This document shows positions 18,816-26,372 of a stretch of DNA of 64,000 bases, piece after piece. Position 1 is the first letter of the stretch; every line of letters begins with the position of its first letter. Source of the DNA: Streptomyces flavofungini. Lineage in GTDB: Bacteria; Actinomycetota; Actinomycetes; Streptomycetales; Streptomycetaceae. The notes beneath the pieces are model-generated. The model saw only the letters and a program-made list of their open reading frames with translations, had not been told where the DNA came from and searched no databases. The stretch lies in NCBI RefSeq assembly GCF_014650815.1, contig NZ_BMVR01000002.1:62001-126000 (forward strand), read 5' to 3'. Position numbers and translations under genes: made by a program.

Positions 18816-19466
18816 GTTCTCCGTGTGGACCGGTTCGAGCTGAACCCGGACGGGTCCTGGCCGCAACCTCCCGAGCGGCTGCCGGACGACGCGACGGGCG
18901 AGCCGCCCGCCGCGGTGCTCCTCTGCGGCGCCTACCGCCTCGACCGCGCCCGCGCCCACCCGCTCCTGGCCGAGCTGCCCGAGGTGATCCACCTGCCCGC
19001 CCGCGTCGGCGCCCACAGCTCGCTGCGCGCGGCCGTGGAACTGCTCGGCGCCGAGCTGGACGACCCGAAGCCGGGCTCGGACACCATCGTGTCGGCGCTG
19101 CTCGACACGCTGCTGCTGTACATCCTGCGGGCCTGGTGGCTGGGCGAACGGCAGGGCGCGGGGCATCCGACGGGCTGGGCGGCGGCGCTCGCCGACCCAG
19201 CGGTGGCGGCGGCGCTGCGGGCCGTGCACGCCGACCCCGCGCATCCGTGGACGGTGGCGGAGCTCGGCGCGCTCGGCGGGCTTTCCCGGGCCCCGTTCGC
19301 CCGCCGGTTCGCGGCGACGGTGGGCCGCCTCCTGCGCACGGAGGAAGCGCCGCTGCGCGTGGTCGCGGAACGCAGCGGTTACGCCTCGGAGTTCGCGTTC
19401 GCCAAGGCGTTCAAGCGGCAGTCCGGGGTGGCGCCGGGGCAGTACCGCAGGGGGCGGGCCGCGTAG
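18816..19466 (+). pseudogene. AraC-family regulator, truncated and internally deleted
   Basis: The plus strand encodes the C-terminal part of an AraC regulator with cupin sensor: VLLCGAYRLDRARAHPLLAE and LPEVIHLPARVG, then the DNA-binding domain LGALGGLSRAPFARRFAATV and APLRVVAERSGYASEFAFAK. Two lesions are visible. The N-terminal cupin half is missing and replaced at about 18816 by the MDR remnant on the other strand. Between FAATVG and RLLRTEE roughly 16-20 residues of the linker/first helix-turn-helix (normally a YL..WRM..A segment) are absent in frame. It cannot be a working regulator. Confidence 0.75.
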
Positions 19467-19476
19467 GGGCGGGCCG

Positions 19477-20307
19477 TCACGGCCCGACGGGCAGCTGTCG
19501 CTTGTGGTCGGTGAGGCGGTAGCGGCGGACGATCGTGTCGAAGGCCCGCGCGTCCACCGGCTTGCCCTCCAGGAAGTCGTCGACGTCGTCGTAGGTGACG
19601 CCGAGCGCGTCCTCGTCGGCCTTGCCCGGGTCGAGGGTCTCCAGGTCGGCCGTGGGGGTCTTCCACACCAGCTCGGTGGGCGCGCCGAGGGCGTCCGCGA
19701 CGGCACGCACCCGGCGCTTGGTCAGACCGGTGAGCGGGACCAGGTCGGCGGCGCCGTCGCCGAACTTGGTGAAGAACCCGGAGACCGCCTCGGCGGCGTG
19801 GTCGGTGCCGACGACCAGGCCGTCGTGCGCCCCGGCGACCGCGTACTGGGCGATCATGCGCTGCCGGGCCTTGATGTTGCCGTGCACGAAGTCCTGGTGG
19901 TGGGCGTCGCGGAAGCCGACACCGGCGGCCACGGAGGCTTCGAGGGCGGCGTCGCTGGCGGGCTTGATGTCGACGGTCAGCACGTCGTCGGCCTGGATGA
20001 AGGAGAGCGCGAGCTGCGCGTCGTGCTCGTCGGCCTGGACGCCGTACGGCAGCCGCATGGCGTGGAAGCGGGCCTCGTGCCCGGCGGCGCGGGCCCGCTC
20101 GACGGCGAGCTGGCAGAGCCGTCCGGTGGTGGTGGAGTCGACGCCGCCGCTGATGCCGAGCACGAGGGAGCGCAGGCCGGTGCCGGTCAGCCGCTCGGCG
20201 AGGAACGCGACCCGGCGCTCGATCTCGCGCTCGGCCTCGAAGACCTCGGCCACCTGGAGTTCCCGGGCGATCTCCTGCTGCAGGGCGATGGCCGCCGACT
20301 CGCTCAC
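19477..20307 (-). CDS. nadE: Ammonia-dependent NAD+ synthetase
   Basis: Final step of NAD biosynthesis: amidates deamido-NAD+ with ammonia and ATP. The 276-residue product has the PP-loop LVLGISGGVDSTTTGRL, the RLPYGVQADEHDAQLAL segment and the NAD-site VVGTDHAAEAVSGFFTK. No glutaminase domain is present. GTG 20307 was chosen because AAGGAG lies six bases before it and the length is then usual for the short family; a GTG eight codons earlier has no ribosome site. It converges with the AraC relic (10 bases) and follows the beta-lactamase gene in the same direction with 39 bases between. Confidence 0.95.
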   Translation of the reverse strand: MSESAAIALQQEIARELQVAEVFEAEREIERRVAFLAERLTGTGLRSLVLGISGGVDSTTTGRLCQLAVERARAAGHEARFHAMRLPYGVQADEHDAQLALSFIQADDVLTVDIKPASDAALEASVAAGVGFRDAHHQDFVHGNIKARQRMIAQYAVAGAHDGLVVGTDHAAEAVSGFFTKFGDGAADLVPLTGLTKRRVRAVADALGAPTELVWKTPTADLETLDPGKADEDALGVTYDDVDDFLEGKPVDARAFDTIVRRYRLTDHKRQLPVGP

Positions 20308-20346
20308 GTCTGGCTCCTTGTTCCGGTTCACGATGTGCCGCCCAGC

Positions 20347-21312
20347 CTACCGAGGGGTTTTTCCGGGCAGCACGGACGTCACGTACTCGGCGGCTTCGGC
20401 GAGCAGCGCCTGGTCGTACGGGGCGTCCTGCGCCGCCTTGCTCGTCATGATCGCGAGGAGGACGGGCGGCGCGGACTCCGGGGGCCAGAGGACGGCGATG
20501 TCGTTGAGGGTGCCGTAGTCGCCGGTGCCGGTCTTGTCGGCGATGGTCCAGCCGCGCGGCAGTCCGGCCTTGATCCGCTCGGCGCCGGTGGCGTTGCGCT
20601 TCAGGAGGTCGAGGAGGAAGGCGCGCTTCCGGGCCGCGAGCGCGTCGCCGAGGACGATCTTCCGGTACGTGCCGCCGAAGGCCCGGGGCGAGCTGGTGTC
20701 GCGGGGGTCGCCGGGGGTGGCCTCGGTGATCGCCGGTTCGATCCGGTCCATGCGCGTGACCTTGTCGCCGAGGCCGCGGGCGTACGCGGTGAGGCGGTCG
20801 GGGCCGCCGAGGTCGCGGAGCAGGAGGTTCCCGGCGGTGCCGTCGCTGAAGCGGATGGCCGCGTCGCAGAGCTGCCGGATCGTCATGCCGGTGTCGACGT
20901 GGCGCGCGGTGATCGGCGCGTGCTTCATGAGATCGGCTCTGCTGTACGTGACCCGCTGGTCGAGGTGGGACAGCGGGTTGCCGTCGAGGACCGCGGCCGC
21001 GGCCAGGGCCTTGAACGCCGAGCAGAACGCGAACCGCTCGTCCGCCCGGTGGGCGAGGGTGGCGCCGGTGCCGGTGTCGAGGGCGTAGACGCCGAGGCGG
21101 GCGTCGAACTTCCGCTCCAGGCCGGCGAATCGACGGCGGTGACGACGGCGGTCGGCCGCGGGGACGGAAGGGGAGTCCGTCGGGTCCGGGGCCGACGACG
21201 AGCCGCGCGGCGGGGCGTCGGACTCCGAGTCCTTCGAGCAGGCGGCCAACGGCACCAGCGCCGCCGCCCCCAGTAACCCGCGGCGCGTCAGGGCCGGTCG
21301 GGGCGACGTCAT
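20347..21312 (-). CDS. Class A beta-lactamase, Tat lipoprotein
   Basis: A 321-residue serine beta-lactamase. The signal MTSPRPALTRRGLLGAAALV continues to the lipobox LAAC (Cys25); the RR pair suggests Tat export and lipid anchoring. Catalytic motifs: SxxK as CSAFK, SDG in IRFSDGTAGN in place of the usual SDN, the Glu of the omega loop in RIEPAITEATPGDPRD, and ADKTGTGDYGT (KTG). All residues required for penicillin hydrolysis are present. ATG 21312 follows GGAGGGAAGG. Three TTCGCGAA palindromes lie just upstream. No BlaI/BlaR-like regulator is adjacent. Confidence 0.93.
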   Translation of the reverse strand: MTSPRPALTRRGLLGAAALVPLAACSKDSESDAPPRGSSSAPDPTDSPSVPAADRRRHRRRFAGLERKFDARLGVYALDTGTGATLAHRADERFAFCSAFKALAAAAVLDGNPLSHLDQRVTYSRADLMKHAPITARHVDTGMTIRQLCDAAIRFSDGTAGNLLLRDLGGPDRLTAYARGLGDKVTRMDRIEPAITEATPGDPRDTSSPRAFGGTYRKIVLGDALAARKRAFLLDLLKRNATGAERIKAGLPRGWTIADKTGTGDYGTLNDIAVLWPPESAPPVLLAIMTSKAAQDAPYDQALLAEAAEYVTSVLPGKTPR

Positions 21313-21331
21313 GGCCTTCCCTCCGTCGGAG

Positions 21332-21371
21332 TTCGCGAAGACAACACTTCGCGAACACAACGCTTCGCGAA
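21332..21371. promoter_or_regulatory. Three TTCGCGAA palindromes at 16-base spacing
   Basis: TTCGCGAA occurs at 21332-21339, 21348-21355 and 21364-21371, each followed by (G/C)ACAAC. The array ends 20 bases before the beta-lactamase start. Regular spacing and symmetry suggest an operator or a duplicated element in the 5' leader. No known regulator was matched. Confidence 0.5.
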
Positions 21372-21412
21372 GACAACGATCTGGAGCGAACGATACCTGC
21401 GGCCCGGGCACG

Positions 21413-21452
21413 CGAAGGGGCCGCTCCCCGGACTCCGGGTGCGGCCCCTTCG
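21413..21452. terminator. Terminator after the EF-hand gene
   Basis: CGAAGGGGCCGC and GCGGCCCCTTCG pair perfectly, with a second small stem (CCCGG/CCGGG) in the loop. It sits between the EF-hand stop and the beta-lactamase promoter region. Confidence 0.8.
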
Positions 21453-21489
21453 TGGGCGCGGGGGCGGCCGTGCGGCGCGCCGGCACACG

Positions 21490-21702
21490 CTACTTGTTCA
21501 GGCTCGCCCAGAACTCGTCGAAGGACAGCAGCTTGTCGCCGTTGGTGTCCTTGGACTTGATGATGGCCTCGGCGACCGACTCGGTGACGTTCCAGTCCCC
21601 CATCTGCGCCATGGCCGTCTTGTACTCCGTCGCCGTGATGAATCCGTCGCCGTCCGCGTCGAATCGCTCGAACGTCTTGCGTGCCTCTTCGATGTCCGCC
21701 AC
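21490..21702 (-). CDS. Small two-EF-hand calcium-binding protein
   Basis: A 70-residue acidic protein consisting of two EF-hands. Loop 1 is DADGDGFITATE and loop 2 is DTNGDKLLSFDE, each with Asp/Asn at positions 1, 3 and 5 and Glu at 12, so both should bind Ca2+. Helices flank each loop (ARKTFERF, YKTAMAQM, SVAEAIIK, FWASL). There is no signal peptide, implying a cytoplasmic calcium buffer or sensor. GTG 21702 is preceded by GAAGGGG. It is a monocistronic unit with its own terminator. Streptomyces encode several such Cab-type proteins; which one this is cannot be decided here. Confidence 0.93.
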   Translation of the reverse strand: MADIEEARKTFERFDADGDGFITATEYKTAMAQMGDWNVTESVAEAIIKSKDTNGDKLLSFDEFWASLNK

Positions 21703-21782
21703 CGGGTCCGCCCCTTCTTCGTGTCTTACTGCCGGTGGTCAGGGTAACGGCCGGTCCGGGTGGCGCTCGCAAGGAGTACGGC

Positions 21783-21884
21783 CATGGTCAGCGCACCGGT
21801 GCCGGTCGACGGCGTCCTCGTCCGGCCCGTGGGCGCGGAGGCCTTGTCCTTCGGCGGTGGCGGGGTGCCCCGGGGAGGGCGCAC
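21783..21884 (+). pseudogene. Unrecognised truncated gene start (cupin-like N-terminus)
   Basis: ATG 21783 follows AAGGAG by seven bases and opens MVSAPVPVDGVLVRPVGAEA. The VLVRP..AE.LSFGG pattern is reminiscent of small cupin proteins, but similarity fades after about 33 residues and no complete fold is formed. Probably the 5' stump of a lost gene; weakly supported. Confidence 0.3.
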
Positions 21885-22016
21885 GCGCTGGATCATTCAG
21901 TCGCGCGCCGGGATTCTTGCGATATCGCGCGTTGTTCCGGCCACGCCGCATCGCGATCTTTGAGGAGTGCCTCCGCCTGGACCGTGGCGGGGGCCTCTTC
22001 ATGGAGGAGTGACGTC

Positions 22017-22085
22017 GTGGCCGGGTACTTCGAACCGTTGACCATGGGCAAACTGGAGCTGCCGAACCGTCTGGTGATGGCGCCG
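22017..22085 (+). pseudogene. 5' remnant of an Old Yellow Enzyme-type alkene reductase
   Basis: GTG 22017, with GGAGGAGTGA upstream, begins VAGYFEPLTMGKLELPNRLV followed by MAPAA. FEPL..G.LELPNR.VMAP is the standard N-terminus of FMN-dependent OYE/NADH:flavin oxidoreductases. After about 23 codons the homology stops (the expected MTR.RA...G continuation is absent) and the sequence becomes MarR-like on the other strand. Confidence 0.62.
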
Positions 22086-22189
22086 GCTGCAGTTCGTCGC
22101 GCAGCCCGTGGCCGACCTCGGTCAACGAGACGCGTCTGCAATATCTCCATCTCGGCGCGTTCCGTCATCATCTCGGCGCGTTCCGTCAT
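22086..22189 (-). pseudogene. MarR/HxlR-like remnant with tandem repeat
   Basis: On the minus strand RRVSLTEVGHGLRDELQ resembles the wing-helix region of MarR-type regulators (R.V.LTE.G..LRDEL). It is preceded on the same strand by a 21-bp tandem duplication (22148-22189) encoding MTERAEM twice. No complete regulator can be assembled. The call rests on one short motif. Confidence 0.3.
22148..22189. repeat. 21-bp tandem duplication
   Basis: Two exact copies of CATCTCGGCGCGTTCCGTCA(T) occur at 22148-22168 and 22169-22189. Confidence 0.9.
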
Positions 22190-22351
22190 CCGACTGATCC
22201 CCCCTGATCAAACCGCCGATGTACGCGATTGCGCCGCATCGTTCACACCCGCTGAACGACGGCCACCCGTCGGCGCCCCTTCCCCGGCGGCGCGGCCCCC
22301 GAACTCGCCCTCCCCCCCCACGGCGTGGACGGCGTTCACCGCGCATGCCGC

Positions 22352-23539
22352 TCAGCGGAAGATGCCGGTGTGACCCAGTGAGTAACGGCCCGGCTGCGGA
22401 TACACGGCCAGGCCGTGCGGGCCCCCGCCCACGGGGATGCGGGCCACCTGGACACCGGTCCGGGTGTCGATCGCGTAGACCTCCGAGTCGTACCGGCCGG
22501 AGAGCCACAGCGTGTGGCCGTCGGCCGAGACCCCGCCCATGTCAGGGCTCCCGCCGTCCGGCAGGCGCCACTTCTTCGTGAGCTTGTCCTGGCGGAAGTC
22601 GAAGACGGAGACCGTGCCCTCGCCCCGGTTCGACACGTACATCTCGCGGGAGTCGCGGCTGACGTACAGGCCGTGGCAGCCCTTGCCGGTCGGCAGGAGC
22701 TCGGGCTTGCCGAAGGTGTCGCCGTCGAGGACCCACATGCCGTCGGCCATCATGTCGGCGACGTAGAACTTCTTGCCGTCGGGGGACATCTTCACGTCCT
22801 GCGGCATGGCTCCGTCGAAGGGCAGCTTCTGCTGCCCGACGACCTTCATCTTCTCGGTGTCGACCTTCAGCAGCTCCCCGCTGAACTCGCAGGAGACGAT
22901 GAAGTAGCGCCCGTCGAGGGAGAAGTCGGCGTGGTTGACGCCGTAGCAGCTGACCGGCTCGGTCTTGACGCGCTTCATGCTGTGCGGGTCGCGGAAGACG
23001 AGTTCCCGGTCGAGCGAGGCCATGACGACGGCGTACTTGCCGTTGGGCGTGAAGTAGAGGTTGTAGGGGTCGTGGACCTCCACCGGCTTGCCCGCCTTGC
23101 CGGACTGGGGGTCGATCGGCGTGAGGGTGTGGCCGCGGTTGTTGTTGACCCAGAGCGTCTTCATGTCCCAGGAGGGCACGACGTGCTGGGGCTGGACCCC
23201 CACGGGGATGGTGTCGATGACCTTGTACGTCGCCGGGTCGATGACCGAGACCGTGTTGGAGTTGGTGTTGGGGACATAGACCCGGGACGGGAAGTCCTTG
23301 ACCACCGGGGAGAGCTTGTTCGGCCGGTCGGCGGCGTAGACGTCCTTGGGGTCGAGGACGGGCGGCATGCCGGGCAGGCCGTGGATCTTCTTCGGCTCGG
23401 CCGGTTTGACGGGGGCCTTGGTCGCGAGGGCCTTGTTCTCACGGCCCCCGCGCTCGGTGCCGCAGCCCGCGAGGGCGGTGAGGACGGCCGTGCTCGCGAG
23501 CAGGGCGGCGACGCGCGTGGCCAGGGTCAGGTTTCGCAT
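22352..23539 (-). CDS. YVTN-type beta-propeller lipoprotein
   Basis: A 395-residue exported lipoprotein. The signal ends in LAGC (Cys26). The mature part is a seven-bladed propeller built from about 40-residue repeats: VYVPNTNSNTVSVIDPATYK, TLWVNNNRGHTLTPIDPQSG, MYVSNRGEGTVSVFDF and LSGRYDSEVYAIDTRTG. YncE/YVTN proteins of this kind are surface or periplasmic binding/scaffold proteins; DNA or protein binding has been reported for some, but no ligand is evident here. ATG 23539 overlaps the stop of the upstream deacetylase (ATGA), so the two are translationally coupled and probably act together at the cell envelope. Confidence 0.88.
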   Translation of the reverse strand: MRNLTLATRVAALLASTAVLTALAGCGTERGGRENKALATKAPVKPAEPKKIHGLPGMPPVLDPKDVYAADRPNKLSPVVKDFPSRVYVPNTNSNTVSVIDPATYKVIDTIPVGVQPQHVVPSWDMKTLWVNNNRGHTLTPIDPQSGKAGKPVEVHDPYNLYFTPNGKYAVVMASLDRELVFRDPHSMKRVKTEPVSCYGVNHADFSLDGRYFIVSCEFSGELLKVDTEKMKVVGQQKLPFDGAMPQDVKMSPDGKKFYVADMMADGMWVLDGDTFGKPELLPTGKGCHGLYVSRDSREMYVSNRGEGTVSVFDFRQDKLTKKWRLPDGGSPDMGGVSADGHTLWLSGRYDSEVYAIDTRTGVQVARIPVGGGPHGLAVYPQPGRYSLGHTGIFR

Positions 23540-24303
23540 CAGGTGAGCAGCTCCGTGGTCGTGACGGCGCGCAGGCCGCGGCGGTCGAGTTCGTCCAGGA
23601 CGGCGGGGAGCGCGGCGACCGTGTCCGCGTACCCGAAGTGCAGGCTCACCAAGGAGCCCGGACGGACCTCGGCGGCGATCTTGCGGGTGACGGCCGGGGC
23701 GCCGGGCGAGGTGAAGTCGAGGGAGTCGACGTCGTAGGAGAGGACGTGCGGGTAGCCCGCGCGCCGGGCCAGACGGGCGACGAGCGGGGTGGCGCGCTCG
23801 GCCCGCGAGGGGCGGAACCAGTTGCCGATGCCGCCGGTGAGGCGACGCAGGCGGTCCGCGCAGCCGGTGATCTCGGCGTAGGCCTCGGCTTCGGGGAGGC
23901 TGTTGATGGTGCGGTGGCGCAGGGTGTGGTTGCCCAGGTCGTGGCCACCGTCGAGGATCCGTCGGGCCAGAGCGGGGTGTTCGTCGAGCCAGGTGCCGAC
24001 GGCGAGGACGGTGACGCGGGCGCCCGCGCGTTCGGCTTCGGCGAGCAGGGCGCGGGCGGTGGCGGGGTCGCCCTGGCCGTGGAAGGTGAGGGCGACCTCG
24101 GGGCGGCCGCGGGGGCTGTGGGCGATCTGGGCGGGCAGGCCGGGGAAGGCCCGGGGGCCCGGCGCGGGCGCCCGGTGCGGCTGTCTCGCGGGGCGCGGCC
24201 CACGGCTGCTTCCCGCCGTGGCGCAGCCCGCGAGGGGGGTGAGGGCGAGCCCAGTGCCGATGCGCAGCGCGCCGCGCCGGTCGGTCGAAGTCACGCGACC
24301 CAT
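23539..24303 (-). CDS. Polysaccharide deacetylase-like lipoprotein with altered motif 1
   Basis: A 254-residue exported lipoprotein (lipobox LAGC, Cys27) with a NodB-homology domain. Motif 2 is intact: DLGNHTLRHRTINSL gives the H-x3-H metal ligands. Motif 3 is FRPSR. Motif 1, normally TFDDGP with catalytic and metal-binding Asp residues, reads ALTFHGQGDP: His replaces the first Asp and Gly the second. The C-terminal LVSLHFG matches motif 5. The enzyme may therefore be a divergent deacetylase or a carbohydrate-binding pseudo-enzyme. ATG 24303 is the first gene of a two-gene operon with the YVTN propeller. A DUF-type sugar substrate in the wall is inferred. Confidence 0.85.
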   Translation of the reverse strand: MGRVTSTDRRGALRIGTGLALTPLAGCATAGSSRGPRPARQPHRAPAPGPRAFPGLPAQIAHSPRGRPEVALTFHGQGDPATARALLAEAERAGARVTVLAVGTWLDEHPALARRILDGGHDLGNHTLRHRTINSLPEAEAYAEITGCADRLRRLTGGIGNWFRPSRAERATPLVARLARRAGYPHVLSYDVDSLDFTSPGAPAVTRKIAAEVRPGSLVSLHFGYADTVAALPAVLDELDRRGLRAVTTTELLT

Positions 24304-24711
24304 TTATAGGGCGGCGACCTCCGAAAGCCGCTGATCGACATGAGGAGCGGTCCAGACCAAGGAGTTCCGCTCGGGCTCGCGATGACCCCCCACAGGTGCC
24401 GTTTAGCCATCGTTTACAAGGTGCGTGCTCTATCTCACCAAGGATTCACCTTTAAACTGTCACGATATGACCGTGAATGCCCGCATTGGGACTTTTGGAT
24501 CGGAGGCCCCCGTCTGCCATAGTCGACGGAGCGACCCTCTTTGACCCGAGCTACGTCGCCTTACGGGCTGCGGACCACACCCACACACGGTCCCGGCCTC
24601 GCTTGAAGGCCCCCGACAGCGCCGCCACCCACGGCCCCGGGGGCTTTCGCGTATCTCGACGGACCTTCGCTTGCCCCGAGGGGCTCACGCGCACCCGGAC
24701 GGGCGCGATCG
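24304..24711. other. Intergenic region between deacetylase operon and ATPase gene
   Basis: This 408-base stretch has no convincing gene. The section 24395-24520 is clearly less G+C-rich (TTTAAACTGTCACGATATG and similar) and probably contains the promoter of the deacetylase/propeller operon. The part near 24605-24648 is a terminator for the ATPase gene. Confidence 0.55.
24605..24648 (-). terminator. Probable terminator of the RsbW-like ATPase gene
   Basis: GAAGGCCCCCG and CGGGGGCTTTC form an 11-base stem with one G-T mismatch and a 22-base loop, about 65 bases downstream of the ATPase stop on the minus strand. Confidence 0.55.
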
Positions 24712-25227
24712 CTAGCGGTCGGTGATCCGCATCTCGAACCACGTCGTCTTGCCGCGCGGCAGCAGATCCACGCCCCAGCGGTCGGCGAGCTTGTCGACGA
24801 GGAACAGGCCCCGGCCGCTGATGTCGAGCTCATGGACGGGCATCAGACACGGCAGTCCGCGCGAGGGGTCGCGCACCTCGACCCGGATCCAGCCGCGCCG
24901 CCGCAGCGTGCGCAGACCGAAGACGCGGGCGCCGGTGTGCCGCACGGCGTTGCCGACGAGCTCGGACACCAGCAGGACGACGTCCTCGGTGAGCTTGGGG
25001 GTCAGTCCCCAGTGGCGCAGGACGACCACCTGCGCGAGGCGGCGGGCGATGGCTGCGGACTCCGGGCGCGAGGGCAGCGGGACCTCGGCTTCGGTCGGGT
25101 TGCCGAACAACTCCAGTGCCTTCAGGCCGTGTTCGTCCTCCACTGCCGGAGACCAGCGCGCCGCGGTCACACCTGCGTGCCGCTGCGGCTGTTCGATGCC
25201 CTCCTGCCCCGCCATGCCCCCCATCAT
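24712..25227 (-). CDS. RsbW/SpoIIAB-like ATP-binding protein (histidine-kinase-type ATPase)
   Basis: A 171-residue single-domain GHKL ATPase of the anti-sigma-factor kinase type common in Streptomyces. The N box is LVSELVGNAVRHTG, the D/G1 box is VEVRDPSRGLP, and the G2 box is DISGRGLFLVDKLADRWGVD. It likely binds ATP and sequesters a sigma factor or phosphorylates an anti-sigma antagonist, but no sigma factor or antagonist gene is adjacent. ATG 25227 is used; ATGs at 25224 and 25215 are alternatives, because the only ribosome-like sequence (GGGGCGG) is weak. The N-terminal 25 residues are variable. Confidence 0.85.
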   Translation of the reverse strand: MMGGMAGQEGIEQPQRHAGVTAARWSPAVEDEHGLKALELFGNPTEAEVPLPSRPESAAIARRLAQVVVLRHWGLTPKLTEDVVLLVSELVGNAVRHTGARVFGLRTLRRRGWIRVEVRDPSRGLPCLMPVHELDISGRGLFLVDKLADRWGVDLLPRGKTTWFEMRITDR

Positions 25228-25269
25228 GGCCGCCCCGCGACCGCGTTGGGGCCGTTCCGACGGAATAAG

Positions 25270-25296
25270 CCCCCCGGAAGCTTCCATTCCGGGGGG
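25270..25296. terminator. Hairpin between enoyl-CoA hydratase and ATPase genes
   Basis: CCCCCCGGAA and TTCCGGGGGG form a perfect 10-bp stem with a 7-base loop. Both flanking genes read leftward, so it likely ends the hydratase transcript. Confidence 0.7.
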
Positions 25297-25490
25297 CCGT
25301 CCAGGCATATGCCAACGGCAGTTCGGGCCCTGCCGCACCCGCTCTCACCTGCGATGACTTCTTGCTCATGGGTGATCACAGAGTGCCCATCAGGGCACCG
25401 CCTTAAGGTTGTCTTAAGCCTGCCATAAACCGCCCCTTCGGGGGACACTTTGGCTGACGGGCCTTCAACTGGCCTGACTCCGGCCTGACT

Positions 25491-26261
25491 TCAGCGGAAC
25501 TTCGCCTTGCCGGGGCCGTCCTCCACGAAGCTGCGCATGCCCCGCTCGCGGTCCTCGGTGGCGAACAGGCCCGCGAACCACGTGCGTTCGATGGCGAGGC
25601 CGGTGTCGATGTCCGCCTCCAGGCCCGCGTCCACACTCTCCTTGGCGGCCCGCAGCGCGAACGCGGGACCCTGCGCCAGCTTGGCGGCCCACGCGTGCGC
25701 CTGCTCGTACACCTCGGCGGCGGGCACCACCCGGTCCACCAGGCCGATGGCCAGGGCCTCGTCGGCCTTGACCATGCGGCCGGTGAAGATCAGGTCCTTC
25801 GCCTTGGCCGGGCCGACCAGGCGCGGCAGGCGCTGGGTGCCGCCCGCGCCCGGGATCAGGCCGAGCAGGATCTCGGGCTGGCCCAGCTTGGCGTTGTCGG
25901 CGGCCATGCGGAAGTCCGCGCACAGGGCCAGTTCGCAGCCGCCGCCGAGGGCGTACCCGGTGACGGCGGCCACGACCGGCTTGGGAATGCGGGCGATGGC
26001 GGTGAAGGAGTCCTGCAGGGCCCGGGACCGCACGATCATCGCCGCGTGGTCCATGTCCTGCATCTCCTTGATGTCCGCGCCCGCCGCGAACACCTTCTCG
26101 CCGCCGTAGAGGACGACGGCCCGTACGTCGTCGCGGGCGGTCGCCTCCGCCGCGAGGTCCTTCAGGCCGTCCTGGAGCTCGATGTCCAGGGCGTTCATCG
26201 GGGGCCGGTCGAGACGGATCGTCCCGACGCCCGCGGCGACTTCGAGATGCACAGTTGTCAT
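25491..26261 (-). CDS. Enoyl-CoA hydratase/isomerase family protein
   Basis: A 256-residue crotonase-fold enzyme. The oxyanion-hole segments are GGEKVFAAGADIKEMQDMD and GYALGGGCELALCADFRMA; the catalytic glutamates fit QPEILLGLIPGAGGTQRLPR (one in the GGGCELAL context and one in PEILLGLIPG), as in true enoyl-CoA hydratases. It hydrates trans-2-enoyl-CoA during fatty-acid or branched-chain amino-acid breakdown. ATG 26261 begins MTTVHLEVAAGVGTIRLDRP; the ribosome site is poor, so the transcript may be nearly leaderless. It is a single gene bounded by terminators on both sides. Confidence 0.93.
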   Translation of the reverse strand: MTTVHLEVAAGVGTIRLDRPPMNALDIELQDGLKDLAAEATARDDVRAVVLYGGEKVFAAGADIKEMQDMDHAAMIVRSRALQDSFTAIARIPKPVVAAVTGYALGGGCELALCADFRMAADNAKLGQPEILLGLIPGAGGTQRLPRLVGPAKAKDLIFTGRMVKADEALAIGLVDRVVPAAEVYEQAHAWAAKLAQGPAFALRAAKESVDAGLEADIDTGLAIERTWFAGLFATEDRERGMRSFVEDGPGKAKFR

Positions 26262-26288
26262 GCGGGGCACGTTAGCGGGCGTTCACGG

Positions 26289-26331
26289 GGAAAGGCCCGG
26301 TGCACTGCGTCACAGTGCGCCGGGCCTTTCC
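26289..26331. terminator. Strong terminator after the first L,D-transpeptidase gene
   Basis: GGAAAGGCCCGGTGCACTG and CAGTGCGCCGGGCCTTTCC pair over 19 positions with one mismatch around a 5-base loop, 42 bases beyond the transpeptidase stop. Confidence 0.9.
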
Positions 26332-26372
26332 GAAAACCGTCAGGAGTCGAAGCCGACCCGTTGGGACAGGCG

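Noticed and set aside
19379-21772. A roughly 800-codon minus-strand frame over nadE and the beta-lactamase
   Set aside because: Arg/Pro-rich shadow in another frame of the same strand; nadE and the beta-lactamase have clear catalytic motifs in their own frames.
24340-24522. A short plus-strand frame in the spacer before the deacetylase operon
   Set aside because: No ribosome site of note, no recognisable domain, and the sequence is the likely promoter region.
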